Shown here piece by piece: positions 20,425-30,938 of a stretch of 64,000 nucleotides of DNA. The notes beneath the pieces were generated by a model. It was not told where the DNA came from, searched no databases, and worked only from the letters and a program-made list of their open reading frames with translations. Origin of the DNA: Pseudocercospora fijiensis CIRAD86 (Eukaryota > Ascomycota > Dothideomycetes > Mycosphaerellales > Mycosphaerellaceae); the NCBI RefSeq assembly GCF_000340215.1, contig NW_006921544.1:5782-69781 (forward strand), given 5' to 3'. The number at the start of each line of letters is the position of its first letter. Position 1 is the first letter of the stretch. The translations under genes and the position numbers were made by a program.

Positions 20425-22008
20425 ATATTATTCTCCGAACTGTCGATCGAGCTAAAGGATCAAATCCTACGCTACCTAGTAAACGTTAGGCATAGAGACT
20501 ATAAAGTCTAGGTTGCTTATAACTATAGTATAGATAGGGAGCAGTAGATATAATATAAGCGCTAGCCGGCGGGGTTCGGTATCGATAGTTAGACTCGAAC
20601 TATCGTATAGGATTAGATATATACGGCGGTCCTAGTCGCTCTCTATATTAACGGTAGTCCCGAATTGCGACCCTTATTATATATGCCTATACTTACTAAC
20701 TACGGCGACGAAGCGGTTCGGATAGTAATAGCGAGTATGCGGCCTAGTCTCCGGTTTAGCGAGGTTGTAATTAAGACGAAGTCGGATCCTCCTTTGCCTA
20801 TTAAGAAGCGCAAACGCCACTTCTCGTTGTTGCCGGTATAGAGTTTAACGATATATATCCGTATACTCTCGATTATATAGGGTAGTTACTTACTACCTTA
20901 TTGTCCTTAGCGGCTAGCGCCGACGCCCGAGAATATACTATAAGAGACGTCTTATAAGGTGTTAATTAATGCGAGTAGCTATAATAATAGTAGGCCTAGT
21001 ACGATAGTACAATTGTTAGCCGTATTTAGACCGCTATATAGTCTCGGGAATAACCTTTACCTATACGATAGAGAACGTAGTTAAAGGAGGCTCGACGAAT
21101 ATATTAACTTAAGCTCGGAGAGTGTACTAAGGCAGTAGTCGCGGTCTATATACGACTAATTGCTATTCGTTAAGCACCTCGTAGACAACCTCTACTTAAG
21201 TTATTATAATACATTCTTCGGGTATCGTAGCTCGGCGTTAGTACCTCTACGACTCTACGACGTCGCCCTCGTATGTTTCCGGTTTGTATAGACCTTACGT
21301 TCTAAACTCTAGGATATACGAGATAAGGATCGGCGGTAGTTAAAAGACGTATAGCAAAGTGCGGATAGATTAGCGGTATATACTAGATTTTGCTTAATAT
21401 CGGTCGCACTCGTATACGGCGGTTTTATATATAATATTCTAGTTTCTCGCGCGGCGTAGCTACGGTCGCCGGATTGTAGGAAGCACTAGTGTTTATATTA
21501 GATTGTTACCGATCTAGGTAATAAGACTAAAGGTATATTTAGCCTTAAGCGTTATACTCGGTATAGACTCGATAAGAAAACTTAGCTATTAATATAGCAT
21601 CGCTTCTTAGTTTATTACTATCTACCGGACTTTAACGTTACGATAGCGGATATTAAGGCGCTTCGCTATAACCTTAAACTACTATATAGCGAGATAGAGC
21701 ACGAGATCGGAATCGGGGCATTTAACCTCGAAGGTAACGTTAAAGTCTTAGGAACGATTATATATTAGTAGCGCTATAGCATCGCCTACCTAGCGAACGG
21801 CATAGTAGATATAACTCTAATCGAACTTCTAAAGGGGGAGGAGGCGTACGATAACGATATTACGCTCGTTATACTATAGCGACTAAGTATAGCGAAGGAA
21901 CGCGAGCTACTAGTAATAGAAGAGGGTACGGCTACTCTACGTAAAGTGTCGATAGAGGAAGAGAACCCTACGCTACTTAAAGGTAATGTTCTTAGATTAG
22001 GTATATAA
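20425..22008 (+). pseudogene. Orphan protein of ~527 codons (copy 2, RIP-decayed)
   Basis: Counterpart of 1,691-3,274 with identical length and frame. The start codon has become ATA (TG to TA, as RIP predicts), confirming ATG in copy 1 as the original start. Some codons that are stops in copy 1 stay sense here and the reverse, so combining the copies would recover part of the original protein. It has a divergent arrangement with the SNF2 gene. Family unknown; the N-terminal F-box-like pattern is only suggestive. Confidence 0.7.
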
Positions 22009-22033
22009 TACTACGATTATAGAAATAGTCTCT

Positions 22034-22604
22034 ATAACATTAAATTATATAAATAATTATATAAGCATATAAATAAGTAATAACGTCTTTATTTAATCAA
22101 TTATAGTCCTTCTAGCTTATATAACTATATAAAAATTTCGTTCCTTAAGTAGTTAACTATATAAAGAATTTAGGGCCTATTAAGTAAAGTTAGTCTACCT
22201 CGTTATCGTCCTCGATAACCCTATAGTATATATAAGGGTTAAGAGCTATAGTAATCTATATATTAAGTAGATAGTATAATAGAATATCTAGCGGTGTTCT
22301 ATAGCTCCGAGTAAATATAGATCGCTATATATAGTAGTAGAGAACGCCTCTTCCGAGATACTAATTTCCGACTTTATAGGTCGAGATTTCTACCTATACT
22401 ACGAGGCTCTATCTCTAATAGTATAGTATAGCTTCCGGATAAAGAGAGGTTAGTACTATATAGCAATTTTGTTATTCTAAGCATATAGAACAATAATAGT
22501 ATAATAGAATCCTATTATTCTCGACGCTAGTCTAGTAAAGTCGACAAAGTAATAAACCTAGATTATACGCTATTATATATAATAGGCTATCTGTTTATTT
22601 AGTA
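22034..22604 (-). pseudogene. Possible small decayed reading frame (copy 2)
   Basis: Counterpart of 3,300-3,870. The same Arg/Leu/Tyr-rich minus frame can be followed, with stops at the same or other former Gln positions. No start, stop or domain recognised, so it may be chance. Confidence 0.22.
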
Positions 22605-22718
22605 GTGCGCTAGTCGCTCGCTATTTAATCTTATTTAAGCGCTATCTACTTAGTTAACCGGCCTATATCTACTTCTTTAACTATACGATTAAATATTATA
22701 GAGACTATACGCAAATAA

Positions 22719-22775
22719 AGGAACTTTAGGTATATACCTATTCTACGTATTAAATAGGTACGTACCTAAAGTTTC
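22719..22775. repeat. CTTTAGGT-family large hairpin (copy 2)
   Basis: AACTTTAGGTATATACCTAT, an AT-rich loop, and AATAGGTACGTACCTAAAGT. In copy 1 (3,985-4,041) the right arm keeps GTGCGCAC while here it reads GTACGTAC, showing independent decay of the two copies. Confidence 0.85.
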
Positions 22776-22923
22776 TTTATTAGTATACACTTATTATATA
22801 ACTACGGTTTTAGGCGTACGCCCGAAGCTTTTGCTATTATCGGCGCTATCTAGTAGCCGTATTAAGCAGTAGCTATGCCTAGTATTCGGCTAGCCTTGCC
22901 TTACTATTTCGCGACGGAATCTA

Positions 22924-25900
22924 CTCGTCGTTATCGTCGTCGTCGGTAGACGTAGAGTTACTATTATCTAGCCCTCTTAGTCGCTAAATCTATCGTATCG
23001 CTATAAAGCAGTTAATAAGATCTTCGCTAATTATCTACTATCTTTAATTACGGAGTAGATTAGGAGTATAGCGGTATATTATATAAAGTTAGTTCTTCTT
23101 TTTTACGGTACTAACGAGCGACTAATGCTACGGGATAGTGCTATTCTAGATAAGGTTACTTGCGCTAACTAGGACGGCGGCTACCTACTTTACCTAGTAT
23201 TAAGCGGTAGTGCCGGGTATTTTCTTCTATCGAACGGCTTAATAGATTTTGCTTTTATCGTAAGTAGGGAGGATGCGTATCTAATTTATTATATAACGCC
23301 CTATACTACACTTAAACTATTACGTAATATCTAGGTAATCCCGACTAAGTAAGGCGAGTACGTCGAAATAGTACCTCGCCTACCTACGCTATAGTCGGCG
23401 TTCCTAGCTATCGCGGCGAAAACCGTCGTTCTAGTTAACAAGTAGCTAAAGATAGGTTTGCTAGATAGCGGTAAATAAGGTAAAGCTGCCTTCTATAGCG
23501 TTACTACTACCGCCCCGGGCGACGACAATATTAGGTCTTCTACCTATTATCCGATATATAAGGTTGTACGAAAAGCTATAGAGACCGGCTCTCTCTTTAT
23601 CGGTAACTTCCTCCGAGAAGAAGCAGCGTAACCGTACCTAATCCCCTAGGCGCTTATCGGGCTTTAAGAGTATATAGAGTATATAGCTAGTATAGCAGTA
23701 TCTATATACCTAGCTTAATCGCTAAAGCGCCCGTTTAACGATACCTAGGTACTAATCCGAGTTATTATCCTCTTCTAAGTCGTTACTCTTACGCTCCCTA
23801 TACGCTGCTCGATACGTTTAGTAGGCAGTAACGAATTAGTCGATCGTCTCCTTTACGTAGTTATAAAAAGCTTACTCTAGCCTTTCCGAACTAGTAGCCT
23901 AGAGCTAGCTATAGAGGAAGTCGGTAGCATAGGCAGTCTACTAGAGCGCGGTAGTATAGAAGCGTAGTTAAACCTAGTTAAAGAGATCGGCTAGGAGCTA
24001 GGCGGCGTACGTAGTATAGAGGCTTACTATAATATTTAAACCCCGACGACTTCCTTCCTACTCTCTATCGCCTACGCCTAACCGGTCGTAACGATTACGA
24101 GAGAGTCTATACTTTATACTAAAGGAACTACTATTATAGGTCGTCGTTAGTAAGTCGAATAGTATATTAAGTATTACCGACGTAGAGGCTTCCTTAACGG
24201 CGCGGGTTATATAATCGAGTTAGGCGGTATTTACGCCTACGTTAACAGACCTTTACGAAAGGACTATATATATTATAGAGAGCTAGCAGTTTAACTATAA
24301 ACGTATAAAGTCGACGACGTACTTACTCTCGAGTACGAAGAAAGGCTAGTAAGTACGACGCCCGTCTACTCCCTTAGTTAGGCTTAGGCGAGTTATAGGC
24401 AGATTAGGCTAATAGAGTAGGTCCTAGTAAGTGCGAACCTCTCCTCGTACGCTAAAGGGAATAGTGCTCGAGGCGTAGCTATCTAGCGTATTATACGCCT
24501 ATATAATTTCTACTTTAAAGGCGTCTAAGATACGAGCTCGGCGAAATATAGTATCTCGGGCAATAAGGGAAGTAATAGCGGCTACCTAGTCGATAGTAGA
24601 CTAGGAGAATATAAGAAGCGGCAGTATTAACTAACTAAAAATAGGTTCTACTATTCGGTTAATAGACGCGAAGAGATCCTTCGATATATTATATCCTTAG
24701 AAGAAGCCGATACTACTAAGCCGCTCTACGAACTTACGGAGTAGTTTGCCTCGGATACTACAAGCCTCTTATATACCGAACTACTAGTATACTTAAGGAT
24801 ACTCGATATTAAGGCCGCTAGTCTTCGTAATACTATAGGCTATCCGGCAAAGGGCGATAAGCGGAGATGCTACTACGTCTTCTACTACTAGTCTAGTAGG
24901 GATGTTTTCCTACGCGAGGTCGAACTAAGCGCGGTCTATATTACGATATATAGGGTTAAACTAGCGCTCGAGGGACTAATCGAGGAGTTCTTTAAGCTCT
25001 AGAGGAGTCTATGCCTCTAGACGGATTTTAGTCCTATACTATATAACAACTAGTTCTATACGCCGCTAATATATATCTAAGTCTCGACGTAACCGACGTT
25101 CGATGCCCTACTATAAACAATACAGTCGTAGTATAGCTACGTCGACTATAGGGTCTTAATTTGCCGGTAGCGGATCTATAATATCGTAAGAGATTTTACT
25201 AACGTTGCGATTGTTGCCTTCTACGCCTTGTTTCTATTAAGCGTATACGCGATTATATACTTGCTAGAAGGATAGGGGATAATATACGAGCACTTAAGAA
25301 GGATAAGTATCGCGAAGCGTAGGAATAAGGATAGTATTAACAAAGTAAGCCTGTTTACGCTTATTTATATAATAGCGACGTTACCGGTCGATCTTCCGAT
25401 TTCGATTCGCTTTAGGGAGTAGAAGGTTAGGGAAGAAGAGGTACGTATTAAATCTAGAAGCATCGAGTCTAGTCGCGATCCGTATATACTTATAGCGTTC
25501 GGGTCGTATCGGAGAGCGGCCTACTAGTATATACTACTCGTAAGTAATAGTCTTTATAAAGCGAGGCGTATAGAATAACCGAATACCGGCTCTATAGGTT
25601 ATAAGTAAGGTTATAGGGAGGAGAAGTGCGTTAATATCCTAGTATCGAGTAATATAAAATAGCTAATTAGTAGATATAAGGCACGACTTCTCGAGTAATA
25701 GGACCGTAGAAGGTACCCTATTAACCTACTCGGCGAGGAGTCTACGCTAGTCGACGCCTCGGAGCTACTCGTATATATACGTCGGGAGCTTGCTATACTC
25801 TACGACGTACGCAAGTATATCCGGGAGCTAGTAAAGTTAACTTTAGGCGAAGGTAGCGGTAGTACCCTTAGTAACAAATTCTACGAGTATAACTTTAGGC

Positions 25901-27785
25901 GGTATCGGCTCCTCTTCTTCCGCGTCCGTATCCTAGTCTTAGGAATACTTATAAGAGCAACTATCTACGGCGAGCGCTTAGTAAAGTACTATCCGACTAT
26001 AAGGGGTCGATATAATAGGTAGGTTGTCTAGTTCCTCGTCGGAATCAACCCTAGCGTCGCTACTTAAAGGACTACTTAAATCCGATTAGATTAAACTACT
26101 AGTTGCCGAAGGTACTCGCTAGCTTTTAAGCGTAACGTCGCTATTATCGTCTCGACCCTACCGACCTCGCGGTAGCGTAGGTCGTAGCGGTAGTAGGGGT
26201 TCTAGTAAGGTAGGGCGCGGGTTACGCCCTCTAGGATTTAGCCGGATACGTAGTAGGAGCCCGCGTTATAGCTACGATAGCTAAGCTCTAGGACGAGGCC
26301 TTTATAAGCTCTCTCTTAAATTAGACCTAGTAATACTATCTCTTAATCTAGACGGGCTTCGCCTTAAGCTAGGGCTAGGAATACTATCTCTAGAATTAGA
26401 CTTAGATATACTCGCGCTTGCGATCGGTCGACTACGCTATACCGAGGCTAGTAGTTAATTCGTCCTATCTCTTAAAGTAGGTAACGAGGGGCTCTCTAGA
26501 ATAGGAGGGAAGGAGAGACTTCTTCGAGAAGTCGGCGAAGTAGGTTAAGTAGCGGACTTCGAAGCTAGTAATAGGGGAGAATAAGCTACGCTTACTTAGG
26601 AGTCTAGCTTAGGCGGCGTCGTAGGCAACGAGGGGCTCTCTAGAATAGAAGGGAAGGAGAGACTTCTTCGAGGAGTCGGCGAAGCAGGTTAAGTAGCGGA
26701 CTTCGAAGCTAGTAATAGGGAAGAATAAGCTACGCTTCCTTAGGAGTTAGGCTTAGGCGGCGTCGCTAGTATAGAAGCTAGCGGGGAAGGCGTCGCTAGT
26801 ATAGAAGCTAGCTAGGAAGGCGTCGCTAGTATAGAAGCTAGCGCGGGAGGTATCGCTAGTATAGAAGCTAGCGCGGGAGGTATCGCTAGTATAGAAGCTA
26901 GCTAGGGAGGTATCGCTAGTATAGAAGCTAGCGCGGGAGGTATCGCTAGTATAGAAGCTAGCTAGGGAGGTATCGCTAGTATAGAAGCTAGCGCGGGAGG
27001 TATCGCTAGTATAGAAGCTAGCGCGGGAGGTATCGCTAGTATAGAAGCTAGCGCTAGTAGGGATTGTGCTATAGCAGACGAAGGGGATCTAGCAGCTATC
27101 GGAGCGGGGCGGTAAACTATTCTATATAGAGTAAGAGGACCTATATACGAAGAGAGAGTATTAGATAGGTATACTAGTTAAGTACTATCTATTTTAAAGA
27201 GAAGGGGACGTAGAGGAGCCCGCCGAATAGCTAACCGAGGCTAGTCGTAGGTAGGGATAGCCTATACGATCGATTGTTAAACAAGCGACGTAGAAGTGCT
27301 ATCCCTTAGAGTAGAGCTAGCGGCGTTAGCTCTAGCGAATTAATCGACTACCGCGATAATATCGTCGATCTCGAGCTAGTTAATATAGGTAGCGAGGAGC
27401 TATAGCCTATCTCTAGTATTTATACGCGGCGCTATCTATAAAGAGAGCGGTAGTAGTCGTAGTACTAGGAGAAGTAGCCGTCCCTAACTAGCCGAATAGT
27501 GCTAACTCTAGAGTGTTTAACTACCTACTACGCCTATTTAGCTACGAAGTAGAGGGTTAATATAGGGGATAGGTTAGGTAGCCGAGAAGGTAGACGATAT
27601 AGCGGCTAGATATAGTAGTAGCGCAGACGAAGAAGATGCTACGCCTAGGTCTTACTCGGCTTACTATGCTTTCTTCTAGGCTCGTCGTAGAGCCGTACTC
27701 GCTAACTTCCTCGCGGTACGTTCGGCCTTCTTCTTCCGCTCTTCCTCTTTAGTACCGAGTAGCTTGCGCTATCCTTTAGGCGGCA
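22924..27785 (-). pseudogene. Giant unknown protein, ~1,620 codons (copy 2, RIP-decayed)
   Basis: Counterpart of 4,190-9,051 with the same length, repeats and acidic tail. The start MPPKGxRKLL is kept at 27,785. Some CpG sites in one copy are TpA in the other (for example CTCGAG in copy 1 at 6,550 against CTTAAG here), so stops differ between copies. No domain was recognised. It is the largest gene of the unit and lies tail to tail with the orphan gene. Confidence 0.6.
26759..27058 (-). repeat. 30-bp minisatellite, 10 units (copy 2)
   Basis: Same ten-unit array as 8,025-8,324, with the same order of unit variants (GCGGGGAAG, GCTAGGAAG, GCGCGGGAG and so on). It encodes ten decapeptide repeats in the giant gene. 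The 144-bp duplication again precedes it (from 26,477). Confidence 0.92.
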
Positions 27786-27891
27786 TCGTATTAATTCCGT
27801 TAATAGCGGAGGGCAAAGCTTATATATAAGCCGCGCTAATAAGCATAGAATTCGAGGAGGTAGTAGTTCTATCTCGCGGAAACTACTAATA

Positions 27892-28133
27892 CTAGAAAGG
27901 GCTACCCCTTTCTAGCGATGCATTTTATATATAAGAGAGTAAGGAATAGTAGCGTAGTATATTTTGCGTATAAAGCAGTACGTATAAGCAGGTTCGTGTA
28001 CTGCCTACGGCCTTCCCGTAGACGTTGTAAAACCCAAAGTCTAGTAATTAAAGGACACCGTAAACAACTTAAAACTTTAGGTGCGTACCTAAAACTAGGC
28101 GTTTTAGGTGCGTACTAAAAGTTTTAAGTTGTT
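27892..28133. repeat. Short and long inverted repeats (copy 2)
   Basis: Two structures: the perfect 10-bp stem CTAGAAAGGG/CCCTTTCTAG at 27,892-27,915 and the long inverted repeat at 28,063-28,133, with arms AACAACTTAAAACTTT... and ...AAAAGTTTTAAGTTGTT. The latter is less mutated than in copy 1 (GGTGCGTACC here). Confidence 0.85.
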
Positions 28134-28602
28134 CCTCTATCGGACCGTAGGATAAGTAAACCTAAAGAGTATTATAGGTAGGTCTATTATTAAAGGTAAA
28201 AGTCCTTACTAGGCGATAGGCGGAGTAATACGAGATACGGGGTAAGGTTCGTAGTAGCCTTCTATAATAGCGAAGGAAGGCTATTTAATTAGATAGTTAG
28301 CTAGGTTCTAATAATGTTTAATTAATATCGGGCAGACAGGTTAGCTAGATTTCGGGAAAGGGTACCTCGTATACTTAATATAAGACTAAAAGTATAGCTA
28401 AGAAGATAGGTAAATCCCTACTTACGGAACCGGAGGGTAAGGGGTAGGGGAATACGTACCCCGTATATTTCTTAACCGGAAGCGCTCCGTCGCGTTCTAA
28501 CGGAGCGAGGGCCGTATCGCTAGTTATAGCTAATTAGCTAGACGCGGGCGCGGTCGAGATACGACTTAGAATACGAACGCCTTCTTACTTTAATGTTTCT
28601 TA

Positions 28603-28723
28603 AGCGCTTCGTCGTATCCTAGCGAAGCGGCTTACTAACTAGAAGCGCTTCGTCGTATCCTAACGAAGCGGCTTACTAACTAGAAGCGCTTCGTCGTATC
28701 CTAACGAAGCGGCTTAACGATAT
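28603..28723. repeat. 41-bp tandem repeat, 3 copies (copy 2)
   Basis: Same three units as 9,869-9,989, starting AGCGCTTCGTCGTATCCTA, at the broken end of the ZNFX1-like frame. Confidence 0.88.
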
Positions 28724-30019
28724 CCTTGTCCTTACTACGACTACCGAGACGTACAAATTCTTCCTCGAATATAGCGATATAACGTAAAAACTAGTCGATA
28801 GCGTAGTTAGTCTAATAAGCGATAATTATTAGTAGATCTCCCTTATTCTAGTTCTCGAGCATTACTTTAATAGCTTGTATAGAGATATAGGTCTTGCTAG
28901 TACCGGGTAGGCCTTAAATAATAGCAAGACGCGCTATTAGAATACGACGGAGCGCTTCTAGTTAGGAGGCGTCTAGAGCACTATTAGGCTTAGAAGGCTA
29001 GTACTTAACTATATTAATATTCTCGAAGCTCTCGTTAGAGTTATTAACTAGGACAGAGCTTAGATCTCGCTTCGGCTATGCTTTAATATACTTAGGCGCC
29101 GAAATATAAGGCTATATACTAACGAGGTGCTCTAATAAGGGGAAACCCTCGCGCATTATACGCTAAAGGCTAAGCAAGGTATGCCGATTAGCTTCGAAAA
29201 GTCCGCTACGGTCCTCTACTATAAGATATTCTATAGTAGGATCTAGCTCTAACTCCTTAGGACGGGCAAAGGCGAGATTAGGCTTAGGTAGATTCTACTA
29301 AAGTCCCTCTAGTAGTCGAGCGGCAATAGTAGCGATAATAGCGCGAGATACGAACTTGTTATTTATTAGTATAAGAACGACTAAGCTGCCGGCGATAAGG
29401 CGCTTTAACTGTTCCTATAGAACTTTCTTACTAGTACGGAGGAGACTAAAAGTAACGCAGACGGCGAAGCTACGTATAGACAAAGTCGCGCCGCAGATAT
29501 AAACCTGCTTAGGTTAGTATATAACGGGCGGCGCGTTAAAGGGGTAAAGGCGAGACTAACCTTCGTATAGATGCCGACTTTGCTATTAAATGCGTCCTTA
29601 GCGGTATATAGAGTATAGCGAGTTATTAGGACTGCTTCGCGAAGGCCGCGGAGGGCATCTTCGCGGTTCCTATAGAACTTTCTTACTAGTACGGAGGAGA
29701 CTAAAAGTAACGCGGACGGCGAAGCTACGTATAGACAAAGTCGCGCTGCAGATATAAACCTGCTTAGGTTAGTATATAACGGGCGGCGCGTTAAAGGGGT
29801 AAAGGCGAGACTAACCTTAGTATAGATACCGACTTTACTATTAAATGCGTCCTTAGCGGTATATAGAGTATAGCGAGTTATTAAGACTACTTCGCGAAGG
29901 CCGCGGAGGGTATCTTCGTAGTATAGCTCGTAGAGAGTACTCTAAGAGAATAGTTCTATAAGGGAGGCGATAAATAGTAAATAGGGCTCGTCGACGTCGC
30001 GCGCGAGGGCGAGCGTTCC
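28724..30019 (-). pseudogene. ZNFX1/NFX1-type SF1 helicase fragment (copy 2, RIP-decayed)
   Basis: Counterpart of 9,990-11,285. The same truncation after RLGSRSKDKD is seen, and the same 85-codon duplication (29,411-29,665 and 29,666-29,920). The Walker A region is at about 28,890-28,913. Because the truncation and duplication are shared, the fragment was already broken before the unit duplicated. It could never have been a full helicase in this element, unless it acted as an N-terminal fragment. Confidence 0.82.
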
Positions 30020-30600
30020 TATCGCTAGTTATAGCTAATTAGCCCGACGCGGGCATAGTCGAGATACGACTAAGAATACGACCGCCTTCTTATTTAGCTC
30101 GTAATATACGTAGGCGGCCTACGAGTAGGCGCGAGAATATATTCTTTTATACCTTCGATATTATAATATCGAATAAATAGAGAATAGTTCTATAAGGGAG
30201 GCGATAAATAGTAAATAGGGCTCGTCGACGTCGCGCGCGAGGGCGAGCGTTCCTATCGCTAGTTATAGCTAATTAGCCCGCGGCCCTTACCGTGTCGCTA
30301 GTTATAGCTAATTAGCCCGACGCGGGCGTATTCGAGACACGACTTAGAATACGACCGCCTTCTTATTTAGCTCGTAATACATATAGGCGGCCTACGAGTA
30401 GGCGCGAGAATATATTCTTTTATACCTTCGATATTATAATATCGAATAAATAGAGAATAGTTCTATAAGGGAGGCGATAAATAGTAAATAGGGCTCGTCG
30501 ACGTCGCGCGCGAGGGCGAGCGTTCCTATCGCTAGTTATAGCTAATTAGCCCGCGGCCCTTACCGTATCGCTAGTTATAGCTAATTAGCCCGACGCCGGC
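29945..30600. repeat. 273-bp tandem repeat array (copy 2)
   Basis: Same array as 11,211-11,905. The first unit lacks 39 bp containing one copy of the TATCGCTAGTTATAGCTAAT motif, probably lost by slippage between two copies of that motif. The perfect palindrome TTCGATATTATAATATCGAA is kept. Confidence 0.88.
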
Positions 30601-30624
30601 GCCCTACTATACGCCCGCTATACG

Positions 30625-30642
30625 CCTAACCCTAACCCTAAA
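30625..30642. repeat. Telomere-like CCCTAA stretch at unit end (copy 2)
   Basis: CCTAACCCTAACCCTAAA, identical to 11,930-11,947, followed by GTGCCCTATAG and then the switch to Gypsy family B sequence at 30,654. Its conservation shows that it belongs to the unit and not to the insertion site. Confidence 0.75.
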
Positions 30643-30653
30643 GTGCCCTATAG

Positions 30654-30938
30654 TATAATCGATAACGACTTCTTTTATAGTATAATATAGGCCGAGCCTA
30701 TCGACCCCTAAGCTAAGTCTAGCTTCCTTAACGAAGGCGAATATTAGTCTCGAGAATCGCTTCTTATCGGATACTTTAAGTCGACCCTTCGCTTTCTATA
30801 GGGCATCTCTCGTAGCGAAGCTCGAAGGGTTCGACGTACTACCTAGAAATATATTATTAAAGATCGGCTCCTATTCTACTAACGCTACCCGGATTGTCCC
30901 CTTTAACGAGTAATTAATAGTAAGAAGGCTAGGGAGGA
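30654..30938 (+). mobile_element. 285-bp fragment of Gypsy family B pol
   Basis: Almost identical to 37,799-38,083 (I found one difference, G/A). It encodes the linker between RNase H and the integrase zinc finger (DFFYSII...LLIGYFKSTLRFL). It is inserted between the end of the large unit and truncated element A1. Near-identity, including RIP-type stop codons, means that the duplication happened after RIP or that both were mutated identically. Confidence 0.9.

Larger units (their letters stand above)
18735..30654. repeat. Large repeat unit, copy 2 (part shared with copy 1)
   Basis: Second copy of the sequence at 1-11,959. Here the left flank is also visible: the SNF2 gene continues to 13,826, so the real unit starts left of 18,735, perhaps near 12 kb. 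That would make the copy-to-copy distance (18.7 kb) about one unit length and the arrangement head to tail, but copy 1's own left part is outside the window. The right end at 30,654 abuts a Gypsy pol fragment, whereas copy 1's right end abuts unrelated sequence, which fixes this boundary as a true unit end. Confidence 0.92.

Noticed and set aside
27918..28118. 66-codon plus ORF
   Set aside because: Runs into the long inverted repeat; the matching region in copy 1 has stops and no motif is visible.
30625..30642. True chromosome end or healed telomere
   Set aside because: Only about 2.5 CCCTAA units, identical in both unit copies, and the sequence continues on both sides.
1..30654. Starship-type element with a DUF3435 tyrosine recombinase captain
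   Set aside because: I looked for an R...HxxR...Y-type recombinase near the visible unit end and in all long frames and found none. RIP damage and the unseen left end mean that it cannot be fully excluded.
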